This document shows positions 46,428-57,800 of a DNA stretch of 64,000 nucleotides, one piece after another. The stretch is from JBJXGE01 sp046154185 (lineage in GTDB: Bacteria; Planctomycetota; UBA8108; UBA1146; JAJFFE01). The stretch spans positions 1 through 64,000 of the forward strand of contig JBJXGE010000049.1 of NCBI GenBank assembly GCA_046154185.1, written 5' to 3'. The translations under genes and the position numbers were made by a program. Each line of letters starts with the position of its first letter. Position 1 is the first letter of the stretch. The notes beneath the pieces are model-generated. The model was not told the origin of the DNA and searched no databases. It worked only from the letters and a program-made list of their open reading frames with translations.

Positions 46428-47141
46428 CTAGGCGACGCCCAAGTATGCCTTCCGTACTTCGTCGCTCGCGGCGAGGCGGGCGGCGCTGTCAGACATCACG
46501 ATCTCGCCGACTTCGAGGACGTAGCCGTGGTGGGCGGTTTGTAGCGCCATGTGCGCGTTTTGCTCGACGAGCAAGATCGTAGTGCCGGTCGCATTGATCT
46601 CGCGGATGATTTTGAAGATGGTCTGCACGACCTGCGGCGCAAGCCCGAGCGATGGCTCGTCAAGCAACAACAGCCGCGGGCGCGCGAGCAGCGCCCGCGC
46701 GATCGCCAGCATCTGTTGCTCACCGCCGGAGAGTGTGCCGGCGTTCTGTTGGAGCCGCTCGCGCAGGCGCGGGAAGAGTTCGAGCGCGCGTTCGCGATCC
46801 GCGGCGATCGCGTGCGTGTCGTTGCGCGCGAAGGCGCCGAGGCTCAGGTTTTCGTCGACCGACATATTCGCGAAGATGCCGCGGCCCTCAGGCGCTTGCG
46901 CGATTCCGAGTCGCACAATCAGGTGTGGCGCAAGCCCATGAATCGGTTTGCCATCGAAGGTGACAGCGCCGCGCGTCGGGCGCAAGAGGCCGCTGATCGT
47001 GCGCAGCGTCGTCGACTTGCCGGCGCCGTTACAGCCGATCAAGGTCGCAATCTGACCTTCTTCGACGGCGATGGTGATGCCGCGCAGCGCGGTGACCGCG
47101 CCGTAGTTGACATGCAAATCTCGCACTTCGAGGAGGGCCAA
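46428..47141 (-). CDS. livF: Branched-chain amino acid ABC transporter ATP-binding protein LivF
   Basis: A 237-aa ATPase with Walker A GCNGAGKST, Q-loop segment LGIAQAPEGRGIFANMSV (the LivF-type P-E-G-R), signature LSGGEQQM, Walker B LLLLDEPSLGLAP and switch His in QNAHMAL. The PEGRGIF and LSLGAFAR features separate LivF from LivG. TTG 47141 is chosen for its GGAGAG leader and because LivF proteins start near LLEVRDL. The stop of livG lies immediately upstream (2 bases). Last gene of a livK-H-M-G-F operon. ATP-driven uptake of hydrophobic amino acids is the family role. Confidence 0.92.
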   Translation of the reverse strand: MALLEVRDLHVNYGAVTALRGITIAVEEGQIATLIGCNGAGKSTTLRTISGLLRPTRGAVTFDGKPIHGLAPHLIVRLGIAQAPEGRGIFANMSVDENLSLGAFARNDTHAIAADRERALELFPRLRERLQQNAGTLSGGEQQMLAIARALLARPRLLLLDEPSLGLAPQVVQTIFKIIREINATGTTILLVEQNAHMALQTAHHGYVLEVGEIVMSDSAARLAASDEVRKAYLGVA

Positions 47142-47142
47142 G

Positions 47143-47937
47143 TTACTTCTCTCCGGTCGGTGGCGGCGGCACGGCTTCGCCCAAGTAGGCCTCGATGACC
47201 TTTGGGTTTTTCTGAATGTCGACGGGATTCCCTTCGGCGATGATGACGCCATGATCGAGCACGGTGATGCGCTCGCACAAGTTCATCACGACGCCCATGT
47301 CGTGTTCGATCAGGAGAATCGTCAGCTTGAACTGATCGCGGATACGCAGGATCAATTCGCGTAGCGACTGCTTCTCTTGCGGATTCATGCCGGCGGCCGG
47401 CTCGTCGAGTAGTAGCACAACGGGATCGGTCGCAATCGCGCGCGCGATCTCGAGCCGGCGCTGGTCGCCATAGGGGAGATGCCGCGCGAGTTCGTCACGT
47501 CGATCACCGAGCGCGAAAATCTCGAGCAACGCCTGCGCGCGCCCGGCGATTTCGCGTTCCTCGCGAAAGTGATTCGGCAAGCGCGCGATCGCCGCCGCGA
47601 GGCCATGCGTGACACGCAGGTGACAGCCGATGCGAACGTTGTCGAATACTGAGAGATTCGGAAACAAGCGAATGTTCTGAAACGTGCGCGACAACCCGGC
47701 GCGCGCAATTTGCCAGGGCCGGAGCCCATTGAGCACGCGGTCGCGAAGACGAATCGTGCCCGACTGCGGTTGATAGACGCCGGTCAACAAGTTGAAGACC
47801 GTCGTCTTGCCGGCGCCGTTCGGACCGATGAGACCGCATAAGGATCCGGGCACAAGCGCGAGTTGAAAACTCGAGACCGCCTTCAGGCCGCCGAACGCGA
47901 GCGAAACATCTCGTGCCTCGAGGACGCTCGTTGTCAC
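47143..47937 (-). CDS. livG: Branched-chain amino acid ABC transporter ATP-binding protein LivG
   Basis: A 264-aa ATPase: Walker A GPNGAGKTT, FQNIRLFPNLSV, signature region LPYGDQRRLEIARAI (the LivG-type substituted signature), Walker B VLLLDEPAAGMNP with P-x-E-x-x-x-L, and switch His in IEHDM. The PYGxQRRLEIARAL and AAGMNP blocks are LivG hallmarks. GTG 47937 overlaps the livM stop by 4 bp (GTGA), so the two are coupled. Confidence 0.93.
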   Translation of the reverse strand: MTTSVLEARDVSLAFGGLKAVSSFQLALVPGSLCGLIGPNGAGKTTVFNLLTGVYQPQSGTIRLRDRVLNGLRPWQIARAGLSRTFQNIRLFPNLSVFDNVRIGCHLRVTHGLAAAIARLPNHFREEREIAGRAQALLEIFALGDRRDELARHLPYGDQRRLEIARAIATDPVVLLLDEPAAGMNPQEKQSLRELILRIRDQFKLTILLIEHDMGVVMNLCERITVLDHGVIIAEGNPVDIQKNPKVIEAYLGEAVPPPPTGEK

Positions 47938-49028
47938 GCGCGCGCCTCCCCGGCCACGCGCCGTTTGCGGCCGCGACCGCGCCAGGCGCCGCGCTCCCAA
48001 ATCTCGTGGATGCCGAATAATCCCTGTGGACGCAGAATCATCATCAGGATCAACGCGAGCGCGTAGAGCACCATGCGATAGTCCGCGAACCCGCGCAGCG
48101 CCTCGGGCAAGATCGTCAAGATGATGGCCGCGAGCGCGGCGCCCGAGATCGATCCCATGCCGCCGAGCACGACCATGATGATGACGTCGAAACTCTTCTG
48201 AAAACCGAGTTCGCCGGGGTTCAGCGTGCTGCCGATTTCGTGCGCATACAAGCTGCCAGCAAGCCCGGCGAAGAAAGACGAGATTACGAAGGCGCGTATT
48301 TTGTATTTCGTTGTTTGGACGCCCATCGCTTCGGCCGCGATTTCGTCTTCGCGAATCGCGAGGAACGCGCGACCGTAGCTCGAGTATTTGAGCCGGAACG
48401 CGGCGAGCAACGTGATGCCGACGAAGAAGTAAACCCAAAAGAGCGATGTGTATGTCGGCACGCCCTGAGCACTCGTGAAGCCGAGCGCCCCGCCAAGTTT
48501 CGTGAGGAGCCTCGGCCAGGGGGTGTCGCGAATTTCATTCACGTCGGACAGCACGTCACCCGTCTGTGTGAGAAGCACGCGGACTATTTCGCCGAAGCCG
48601 AGCGTGACGATCGCCAAGTAATCGCCGCGCAAGCGGAGCGATGGCAGCGCGACGCAGTAACCGATTGCCGCGGCGGCGAGTCCGCCCAGGACGCTGGCTA
48701 ATAAGAACAACGCGTCGCCGAGTCCACCCGAGTGCACGGCGGCGCTGCCCCAAAATCGGAACGACCCGTAATAAGTCACCGCGGCGGCGACATAACCACC
48801 GACCGCCATGAAACCGGCGTGTCCCATCGAAAACTGGCCGGTAAAACCGTTCACGAGTGTGAGTGACACCGCCAGGATGATGCTGCCGCCGATAAGACTC
48901 AGCATCCGCGCGTGCGACGGATGGACGACTTGCAGCACGACAAACTGCATGAGGAGCGCGATGACGACCGTGGCGACGAGAGGCGCTGCGCTGGCGATGA
49001 TGTTGTGTGGTCTTGCGGACGTCGGCAT
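47934..49028 (-). CDS. livM: Branched-chain amino acid ABC transporter permease LivM
   Basis: A 364-aa permease with about ten hydrophobic segments. Family hallmarks are NGFTGQFSMGHAGFMAVGGY and the EAA-like loop SSYGRAFLAIREDEIAAEAMGV, then KIRAFVISSFFAGLAGSLYA. The C-terminal tail is basic and cytosolic (GRGRKRRVAGEARA). ATG 49028 sits 2 bases beyond the livH stop. Forms the membrane channel with LivH. Confidence 0.93.
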   Translation of the reverse strand: MPTSARPHNIIASAAPLVATVVIALLMQFVVLQVVHPSHARMLSLIGGSIILAVSLTLVNGFTGQFSMGHAGFMAVGGYVAAAVTYYGSFRFWGSAAVHSGGLGDALFLLASVLGGLAAAAIGYCVALPSLRLRGDYLAIVTLGFGEIVRVLLTQTGDVLSDVNEIRDTPWPRLLTKLGGALGFTSAQGVPTYTSLFWVYFFVGITLLAAFRLKYSSYGRAFLAIREDEIAAEAMGVQTTKYKIRAFVISSFFAGLAGSLYAHEIGSTLNPGELGFQKSFDVIIMVVLGGMGSISGAALAAIILTILPEALRGFADYRMVLYALALILMMILRPQGLFGIHEIWERGAWRGRGRKRRVAGEARA

Positions 49029-49030
49029 AG

Positions 49031-49957
49031 CTAGACCTTTTCGACGGTGGCTTTCCCCAAGAGTCCGCTGGGTCTGAGGAGCAGCACCAGAATCAGCAGC
49101 GTAAACACGTAGACGTCGCGCAAACTCGAGGACACGTAGCGGGCACCGAACATCTCGATGAGCCCGATGAAGAATCCTCCCAACATAGCGCCACGCACGT
49201 TGCCGATGCCGCCGACGACGGCGGCCACAAACGCCTTGAGCCCGAGCAGCACCCAGCTCGCTTCGGCCGGTTGCTTGATGCCAGGATACTTCATCGCGTA
49301 CAGAAATCCGCCGGCGGCTGCCAACGCGGAACCGAGCACAAACGTGAAGGAGATCACGCGATCGACCGGAATGCCCATGAGCGACGCGATGCGCGTGTCG
49401 AACGAACAGGCGCGCATCGCGCGACCGAGTTTCGTGCGAAACACGAGCCATTCGAGGCCGAGCATCAACGCGATGGAAGTGCCGAATCCGATGATGTCGA
49501 CGAGCTGCACGCTGACGCCCGCAAACGAAGCGATCTCCGTCTCCGGCAAGAGCTGCGGCATCGACTGCGGCTGCGAGCCGAAGGCGAACTTGAGTTGTCC
49601 CGTGTTCTGCAATAACAGGGAGACGCCGATCGCGGTGATCAAGACGTTGAGCCGCGGGGCGGCGCGCAATGGTCTATAGGCGAGGCGCTCGATCACGAAA
49701 CCGACGCCACCGCAAAACACCATCGCGAACAACAGAATACCGAACCCCGTCAACAAACCGGGTTCGCTGGTGGCGTTCGTCAAGCCAAGACTCTTTGCGA
49801 GCACGAACGAAATCCAGGCGCCGAGCGTCACGATATCGCTGTGCGCGAAATTTATGAATTTCAATATGCCGTAGACCATCGTGTAGCCAAGCGCGATCAG
49901 CGCATAGAGACTACCGATGGCCAGGCCGTCTAGAAGGGTCTGTAAGAAGTCCGTCAC
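49031..49957 (-). CDS. livH: Branched-chain amino acid ABC transporter permease LivH
   Basis: A 308-aa permease. It opens LQTLLDGLAIGSLYALIALGYTMVYGIL, whose G-x-x-Y-A-L-I-A-L-G-Y-T-x-V-Y-G-I pattern is the hallmark of LivH. The EAA-like loop is TKLGRAMRACSFDTRIASLMGI, followed by VISFTFVLGSALAAAGGFLY, and a C-terminal LLRPSGLLGK tail. Start GTG 49957, two bases after the livK stop. Confidence 0.93.
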   Translation of the reverse strand: MTDFLQTLLDGLAIGSLYALIALGYTMVYGILKFINFAHSDIVTLGAWISFVLAKSLGLTNATSEPGLLTGFGILLFAMVFCGGVGFVIERLAYRPLRAAPRLNVLITAIGVSLLLQNTGQLKFAFGSQPQSMPQLLPETEIASFAGVSVQLVDIIGFGTSIALMLGLEWLVFRTKLGRAMRACSFDTRIASLMGIPVDRVISFTFVLGSALAAAGGFLYAMKYPGIKQPAEASWVLLGLKAFVAAVVGGIGNVRGAMLGGFFIGLIEMFGARYVSSSLRDVYVFTLLILVLLLRPSGLLGKATVEKV

Positions 49958-49959
49958 TT

Positions 49960-51213
49960 TTACTTGGGCGGTTCGACGGTGGCCACCCAGGTCGGTTTGC
50001 CACGCTTCATCTGCACGACGACCGCAGCTTTCTGCGCATTGCGCTGCGCGTCGATGGAAATGCTTCCCGTGACGCCTTTGAAGTTTTTGGTTGCGGCGAT
50101 GGCCGCGGCGAGATCCTTGCCGCCGAGCGATGGGGCGCGACCCATGGCATCGAACAACAACTTCGCGGCGTCGTAGCCGAGCGCCGCGAGGCCATCCGGA
50201 ACGGCGTTGAACTTGGCTTGGTATTTTTTCACGAATTCGATGATCTCAGGCGTCGGTTGATCTGGCGCGTAGTGATTCGAGTAGTAACAACCTTCGATGG
50301 CGTCCTTGCCGATCTCCGCGAGTTTGTCAGAGTCCCAGCCGTCGCCCCCGAGCAGCGGAACAGCGATGCGGAGCTTGCGGGCTTGCAGCGAAATATTGCC
50401 GACGTCGTTGTAATACCCAGGGATGAATATCCCCTCGGGCTCCGCGGAGCGGATTGTTGTGAGCTGCGCGCCGAAATCCGGATCACCGCCGGTGTAGGCT
50501 TGCTCGGTCACGATCGTTCCACCGAGCGACTTGAAGGCCTTCGCGAAATCGTCCTTGAGACCCTTCGAGTACGCTTGCTTCTGGTCGTAGAGGATCGCGA
50601 TTTTTGAAAACTTGAGGTTCTCGCGTGCGAACTTCGCGACGACGAAGCCTTGAAACGAATCGATAAAACACACGCGGTGCACCATGTCGCCGATTTGAGT
50701 GACTTGAGCGTTTGTCGAGGATGGTGAAATCATCGGGGTACCGTACTGTTGGCAAACCCGACCGCCTGCCATCGAAAGGGAGGACGCGACTTCACCGATG
50801 ATTGCCACCACCTTGTCGCTCGTGATCAAGCGTGTCACGACGGTGCCGGCTTCTTGGGACTTGCCGGCGGTATCTTCGTTCATGAGTGCGAGCTGTTGTC
50901 CCCGCACACCACCGGCAGCGTTTTGCTCTTCAAGCGCGAGCGAGATCCCTTGAAAAGTCGATTGCCCAAAGCTCGCTTCCGACCCGGTCATCGAGTTGTA
51001 GGCGCCGATCAGAATTTTCCCGGCGCGATCGACAACGCCGGTCGCGGATGCCAGGGGCGCCGCCGCGGAATCCGCGGACGCCGGATTCGCAGCGCCGGTT
51101 GTCTTCGGCGGATCGGTAGGCCGCGCGCTGCCGTCCGACGAATCGCATCCGCCGCCCATCGCGAGCACCCCGAGCACGATCAAGAACCCCGCAATGCGCA
51201 CATGACTTCTCAT
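49960..51213 (-). CDS. livK: Branched-chain amino acid ABC transporter substrate-binding lipoprotein LivK
   Basis: A 417-aa periplasmic binding protein. The lipoprotein signal ends in AMGGGC; a Ser/Thr/Ala/Pro-rich linker follows to about residue 60. The type I periplasmic-binding fold starts KILIGAYNSMTGSEASFGQS (I-x-x-x-x-P/S-x-T-G-x-x-A/S family start), then GEVASSLSMAGG, ISPSSTNAQVTQIGD (P-S-S-T-N) and the hinge GYYNDVGNISLQ. Start ATG 51213. First gene of the livKHMGF operon, on the same strand and 244 bp downstream of the enediyne thioesterase. The ligand may not be a branched-chain amino acid, since the family also binds other organic acids and amides. Confidence 0.92.
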   Translation of the reverse strand: MRSHVRIAGFLIVLGVLAMGGGCDSSDGSARPTDPPKTTGAANPASADSAAAPLASATGVVDRAGKILIGAYNSMTGSEASFGQSTFQGISLALEEQNAAGGVRGQQLALMNEDTAGKSQEAGTVVTRLITSDKVVAIIGEVASSLSMAGGRVCQQYGTPMISPSSTNAQVTQIGDMVHRVCFIDSFQGFVVAKFARENLKFSKIAILYDQKQAYSKGLKDDFAKAFKSLGGTIVTEQAYTGGDPDFGAQLTTIRSAEPEGIFIPGYYNDVGNISLQARKLRIAVPLLGGDGWDSDKLAEIGKDAIEGCYYSNHYAPDQPTPEIIEFVKKYQAKFNAVPDGLAALGYDAAKLLFDAMGRAPSLGGKDLAAAIAATKNFKGVTGSISIDAQRNAQKAAVVVQMKRGKPTWVATVEPPK

Positions 51214-51457
51214 GAAAGGACTCCTTTATGTTTGCGCTTCAATAGCCCAAAGGTCGCGCGTTGTAAAGACGCAGGGGCGGAACGGGTACGTTACTGCGCG
51301 GCGCGAGGTGACTAGCCGTCGCGCACCGCGGATGGATGAGCCAGACAGGGCCGCTTCCGAGCTGCCGGCGAACGATCGGGCGCTGCTCTATTACGGCGTT
51401 TGAGATGCGCGATGTGCACGACGCGGAGTTTTGACGACCACGCAATTTCGTGCGTCG

Positions 51458-51889
51458 CTATTCGCCGCCATACGGCAGGAGCGCCGCGCGCAGCGCGGCC
51501 GGAATTGGAATCGGCGTCAGTTCGTGGCCGGCGCCGCGGCGCATGCTCGCGATTTGTTGTTCGCCGCGCGCGATGAGTTGAGCGACGCCGCTCGCGTCGG
51601 TCTTCACGTATTCGAACTGGAGCGTGAGGCGACCGGGGGATTGTTCGCCAAGGCGCATGCGCACGACGATTTCATCGAAGGGGCGCAGCTCGGCGAAGTA
51701 CTCGCAATTGCAGCGCACCGTCGCGAGCACGAGATCGCGTTCGAGTTCCGCGAGCAGCTCGGGCGCGTGTTCGCGCACGAACATCTCGCGGCAACGCCCT
51801 TGCCAACTCAGGTGGCTCGTGAAGTACACGTTGCCCGTGAAGTTGGTCTCAGCAAACGCGACGATGTGGCGGTATTCGTAGGAGCGCAT
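51458..51889 (-). CDS. Enediyne thioesterase (E10 / TebC type)
   Basis: A 143-aa single hot-dog-fold thioesterase. The N-terminal half has the enediyne-type pattern IVAFAETNFTGNVYF, then HLSWQGRCREMF with Asn16, Arg32 and Arg34, and CNCEYFAELRPFDEI. This matches memory of CalE7, SgcE10 and DynE7 over most of its length, where the enzyme releases the polyene chain from the PKSE carrier protein. There is no acidic catalytic residue in the usual hot-dog position, as reported for CalE7. Its ATG overlaps the PKSE stop by one base (TAATG). Last gene of the cassette. Confidence 0.92.
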   Translation of the reverse strand: MRSYEYRHIVAFAETNFTGNVYFTSHLSWQGRCREMFVREHAPELLAELERDLVLATVRCNCEYFAELRPFDEIVVRMRLGEQSPGRLTLQFEYVKTDASGVAQLIARGEQQIASMRRGAGHELTPIPIPAALRAALLPYGGE

Positions 51890-54800
51890 TATCCCTGCAT
51901 CGCTGCTTCAACCAGGACCGCGAGCGCTTGCGGACGTTCTTCCCCGCGCAGCGTCGTGATCCACGTTGCAATCACGTAGCGTCCCGCGCGCAGCGTAACC
52001 CAGCGCGATGCGCTGCCGGGGACGCGCGTGAGCGGAGTGTCGTGGGGCGCGCCGACTTTCTTGAGACTTTCGAGCGCGCACCACAAACGGGTCGCCGCGC
52101 AGCCGAGACTTTCGCCGAGCTCGTTGGCGAGCGCTGTTGCCATTTGCCAGTGCACCGATCCCAGCAGACTTTGCCATTCCGCTCGTTCGCGCTCCTCGAC
52201 CGGCTCGAGATCGCAACCGACCGGGCTATCGTTCGTCACCGCGAGTGTCAACGTCCCGGCGTGTGCGGCCGCGACAAACTTGTTGGCGCCATCGGGCTTA
52301 CCATCGGCGCGATACTCGAGCCGGCCCGCATGTCCCGCGCTCTTGAGTGCGTTTGCGCTGCGCGTGCCGCGCTCGATCGCGCCATTTCGTTCCAGCACGA
52401 CTCGCAACCCCGGCGCCGCGGCGAAATCACCTGCGGTCCGCTCGACGTAGGGGCCGACGAGCGCCTCGAGCCACGCGCCGCGCCGTTCGCTTCCGCCCAC
52501 GACTTGGAACGTGAGCTCTTCCCAACGCTCGATCACTCGGCCGTGCTCGTCACGCACGGTGACATCGTAGATGTAGCGGTCGTGCTCGCGCCGGAGCTCA
52601 CGCGCCTCGATCCGGTGCAAGCCGCTCATGCCTTCGCCGTGAGCCGGAACAAACCGTTTCACCGCGACCGGGAGCAACGTCACATCGGGCACGCACGCTT
52701 GAATCGAGTGCAACACTGCGTCGCGCGCGCCGGGATCACCGAGCACCAGCGTTCGAGACAAGTAGCCGCCGAACCAACTCCGCGGCGGGACGGTTGGCGC
52801 AGCATCGATCTCGGCGATGCAGTGGCGTGCTGACAGCTCGCGATAGCTCTTGAGCCGTTGAAAACGACCGCTCTGAAAGAGTATGCCGCCGTAGAGATCG
52901 CGGTCCGGCTCGAGCCCGACGCGCGCGCCATTCACATCACGGGCGGCCGGCGATCCGGCAAACAAGATGTCGGGTCGCGAGTCGAGCGCGTTCGCGAACC
53001 GACAGTACGCGCGCATGTGGTCGACTTGATAGCGCGTTGCCGAACTCCGTAACACGACTTCGATCATCTGCGCGCCGCGGCGGAGCGCCGCGATGCGGAT
53101 CCGCTGCACCCCTTCGCCTTCGAAGGTCACCGGCTGATCGAGCCGCACGGCTTCAAAAACGGGCGTGGATGCATCATCGCCTTGCAGCGCCATCGTCACT
53201 TGCGCCATGGCTTCGAGCCCAACGACGGCGGGCAACACCGCAACGCCATCGATGATGTGGTCGCGTAAATAAGGATCTGTGCCGGTCCCAAGCGCAGCGT
53301 CGACGACCAGCTCCACACCCGGCACGTAGACGCGCGGCTCCTCGAGGAATCGCCCGAGCGGCAATTCGCGTTCGGCCATGCGCACGGTGCCGGCTGCGCC
53401 GAGCCGCCCGGTGATCGCGACCGCGATCGGCGATGTCGATGCGGCGACGAGCGCGTTCAGCACCGCGCAGCCCGTCTCGGGCGTGATGGCGCTAATGCCA
53501 GCAGCAGCGAGCGACTCGATTCGGCCCAGCCGCTCGCCCATACCGACGCCCGACCACACCGACCACTCGAGGATGAGTGTGCGGCAATGCGGCTGCTCGG
53601 CCGCAAACGCGATCGTCAGCGCCCGCAACCAGTCGTTGGCGAGCGCATAGTCGCCTTCGCCGCGCATGCCGGTGCGCGCGATGATCGAGCCGAAATTGAT
53701 GAGCAGTCGCAGCCGCGCCGGCTCGAGCACGCTGAGTAGATTGCGCAAGCCGTCGATTTTCGGTGCCAGCGTGGCACGCACGTGACCGGGGTCGAGCTCG
53801 GCGAGGAGTCGCGGCACGTTTTGCCCGGCGCCGTGCAAGACTGCGGTGATCGGGCCGAGTTCGGAATTCGCGGCGCCGACCGCGACGCGTAAGTCGTCGA
53901 GGTCACAAACGTCGGCTGCGTAATAGCGCGCGCGGACTCCGGCGCTCTCGAAGCGCCGTAAGTTCTCACGCAACTCTGCATCCTCGGCGGGACGTGATCG
54001 ACCTATGAGCGCGAGCGCCACCCCGCTCGAGCGCGCGAACGCGAGCGCGCACTCGGTCGCGATTCCCTTCCCGCCTCCAGTCACGAGCAAGACGTCGGAT
54101 TTCGCGAGCACGAGCGATTGCACCGACTGGACAACATCGTCTGGAAAAATGTCGAGTGGTGACAACTGCGGCACGAAGCGCTGTCCGCGTGCATCGAAAC
54201 GGACCTCGTGCCAGCCGCGCGCCGCGAGTGCTTCGCGCACGATCGCGTCGATGGATTTTGTGGCGGCATCGTCCAGCGCCGCCGATGCGAGTTGCGGAAG
54301 CCGAACGACACAAACGTCGAGACCCGAGCGCTCGAGATAAAGCGTGCGAAGGAGCGCACTGTAGCCGAGGCCGTGAGCGCCCGCTTCGACGTAGACGACG
54401 CGCCGTGTGGCGCCATCCGATAACAGCGTCTTGACCGCCGCGAGTGCGATCCCGAGCTCGACCGGCCCGGCGCGCCAAGAGCCGAGCGCCGCAGGTTCCG
54501 CGGCGCAGCAGAAAAGCGCGCCACCGGTCGGCAGCACGGCACGCAAGCGTCCGGCGAGCGCGCCCGCGAGCGGAAACTCGCCGAGCGTCGCAACCTTCCA
54601 TTCGCCACTCGGGCTCTCCGGCCGAGTCGTGTTTCGGTTCACCGCGCCGGCCAGGGGCGCGAGCACTTCGCGCATCTCGAAGCAACGCGCCCAAGCATCG
54701 ACGCCCGGCGGAAACGCATCTCGTTCACGAGCGCTCGGCGGGCCCGCGCCGGCGCGCGCCTCTTCGAGCATCGCGGCGAGCACCGCCGCGAGTTCTGCTA

Positions 54801-57800
54801 CCGTTGCGCGAGCATATTGAGTGGGAGCGAGCGGCACCTCGAGCCCGAGTCGCCGATGCGCTTCCGACGCGATCAATCCGATCGCGATTGAGTTGAGGTG
54901 CAAATCATCGAGCAGTCGGCTCTCCGGCAACACGGCGCTCGCCGGCAGTTCGCTGCGTGCCGCGACCAATTCCCGCACGAGTTCCAACGCGTCGGTCGAC
55001 ACACACTCGGTCGGTGCGGCGATTCGAGGCTCGATCAGAGCGGCGGCGGACAGTTGCGAGCGAACGGCGTCGGAATCGATGGTCTCCGCCGCAAAGGCAT
55101 CGCGCGCAATCGGCGCCGTTTCGCAGGGATTGGCAAAGAATCGCCATTTCTTCTCGATTGCGAATGGGCGCGTGAAGCGTCGTCCGAGCACGTGCGCAGC
55201 GCGCGACGCCGCGCCGACCGCATGTGCCGCGCCGACCGCTGCGAGGAATCCGCGCAGGGAAGCGCTCCCGTAATCGACGCTCACAACCGGCGCCGGCACG
55301 GCGCCGCGTGACAGCGCACCGAGCATGGAGCCAGGACCGACCTCAATCCACAAATCGATCTCATCACGAACGGCATGCAGCGCTTCTTCGAACAAAACCG
55401 GCGCAGTGATTTGCTGCGCGAGGTGCTTCCACAACGCCGTATCGCGCGCGAGTTCATCGCCCGTGACCGTGGAGATCACACGGCGCTGGAGCGGCGCGTG
55501 GGAAAGCTCGGCGACCGCGGCTTCGAGCGCCGGCGCGGCGCCGGCGACGAGCGGCGAGTGAAATGCGTGCGCAACTCGCAGCGGAACCGCCGCGCGTCGC
55601 GCCGCCCGCGCCCGCGCGACGACCGCTTCGACCGCGAGGCGCGGCCCCGAAATGACCGTGCTGTGCGAGCCGTTATGGGCGGCGATGCGGACATCGATGG
55701 CGCGCTCTTCTGTTTCGTCGATGAAGCGAGCGACTTCGGCACGCGTTGCTTCGATCGCCGCCATTGCGCCGGGTCCGCGCGCCGTTGCTTCCATCGCTGC
55801 GCCGCGACGGTGCGCGACTTCAATGGCTTGAGCTGCAGCGAGCGCGCCGCCCCAACAAAACGCCGTGAGCTCGCCTAGGCTGTGACCGATCGCTGCCGTC
55901 GCGTTCACTCCCGCGCTGTCGAGCAGCTCGAGTGCGGCGAGGGAGGCGCGGACGATGGCAGGCTGGGCTTGAGCGGTTCCGCTGCGCAAGCCTTCGGGTT
56001 TGACAGAGGCTTCGGGCCTGAGATCGGCGCGCGATTTCGGAAACCGTCGCGCGTGCGCGCCGCCATCGAGCGCGAGCGGCGCGCCTTGCCCCGGAAACAA
56101 GTAACCGATTCGCGCGGCGCGCGCGCCGGTCGTGCCGAGAAAAATGTTTTGATCGACGTCGAGTCGCGCAGCGACTCCCGCCGAAATCCAACTTGCGAGC
56201 GTTTCGAGTTGCCCCGCGAACTCCTCGGGGCGAGACGTGACGAGCGCTGCGCGTACCGCGTGGGCGGGATCGAGCGCGCGGCCGAGCGCTGCGCTCAGGT
56301 CGGCGAGTTCCGCGCGCGAGAGTCGCGTCGCGATCGCGCGCAGCTCTTCGATGCGGTGCAGAAGCTCCGCGCCGCTCGGCGCACTCAACAGCATCAGCTC
56401 GCAATCTTGCGCTGAGTGCGCGAGTAGCTCGCTGTGTGCGTCGAGCCGCTGGCGCCGTAGTGCGTCAACTCCTTCCAGCACGACGTGCACGTTGATGCCG
56501 CCGAAGCCCATGCTGCTGGCGCCAGCACGAAGCGGTGCGTTCGCCGGCCATGCGTCGGTTGTCGAGTTAACGGTGAGCGCGGCATTCTCGGCCGTGAGCA
56601 GCGCGTGCGGCTCGTCGACGCCGATGGTCGGAGGGAGCACTTGGTGATGCACGGCGAGCGTTGCTTTGATGAGCGCGGCGACACCGGCGGCGGCTTTCGT
56701 GTGGCCGATACTCGCTTTGATAGAGCCAATGCGCGCGGGCGCGGCGTCGGCACGCGCGGCGCGCCGCGCATTCATGAGTGTGCGCAGCTCCGTCTCATCG
56801 CCGACCGCGGTGCCGGTGCCGTGGCCTTCGAAGTAACTCACGGTATCGATGCCGAAACCAGCGCGCCCGTACGCGCGCGCGAGCGCGCGCTCTTGCCCCG
56901 CGACTTCCGGTCGCGTGAGTCCGCCCGCGCCGTCCGACGAAACACCCCAGCCGCGAATCGTGGCATAGATCCGGCGCCCCGCCGCGATGGCGTCGGTCGC
57001 GCGCATCAACACGACGAACCCGCAACCTTCGCCCGGCCAGAATCCGGTGGGTCGGCGGTCGTACACGCGCATGGCATCGTGGGCGAGCGCGCCCGTGCGC
57101 GCGAAACCGACGAGTTCGAAGGGATCGAGACTCAAGTCGACGCCGCCCGCGAGCGCCACATCGAGATCGCGCGATTCGAGCGCGGCGCTCGCTTGCGCGA
57201 CCGCGAGGAGCGACGAACTGCACGCTCCGTCGATCGTGAAGCCGCCGCCGCCGAAGTCGTAGTGATTGCAGATGCGACCCGCGATCGTGTTCGAAAGTCC
57301 CCCGGCGAGCGACTCGTCATTCGGCGGCGGGAACGGCGCTTTGTACTCCGCTTCCATTTCGGCGAGGAAGCGTTGGCGTTCGTCGAGAGCGCGGCCTTCG
57401 CGTTCGAGCGCGTGTTCGAGGACGCGTCGCACATACGGCCAGCGCAAACGCATCTGCGCGGCGCGCGCGAACTCGCCGGTCAGTGAGTTGCCGAGCACGA
57501 CACCGGTCGCCGCGCGCGGCAAACCGACGCCGTCTGCGAAGCCGGCGTCGGCGAGCGCTTGCGCCGCGGTATCGAGCGCGAGCCAATGCGTGAGATCAGC
57601 CGCGCGAAACGTGCTGCCGGCGACGCGAAAGCGCACGCGATCAAACTCGAAGCCGTCGATGAGTCCGGCGTGCGTGCAGTAGGTCGAGTCGAGATCCGCT
57701 TCGGCGCCGCGCCCCGGCGCGTAGTCGGCGATGCTCAACCGTTCCGCCGGTATGCGCCGAAAGGCGCGGCGGCCCGCGACCACTAATTCCCAAAGTTGCT

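Noticed and set aside
51440..51455. A 5-bp hairpin after the thioesterase stop as the cassette terminator
   Set aside because: The stem is too short and there is no T tract, so it is not listed.
49960..51457. The liv operon as part of the enediyne cluster
   Set aside because: It has its own 244-bp leader and is a standard complete livKHMGF set; nothing ties its substrate to polyketide supply.
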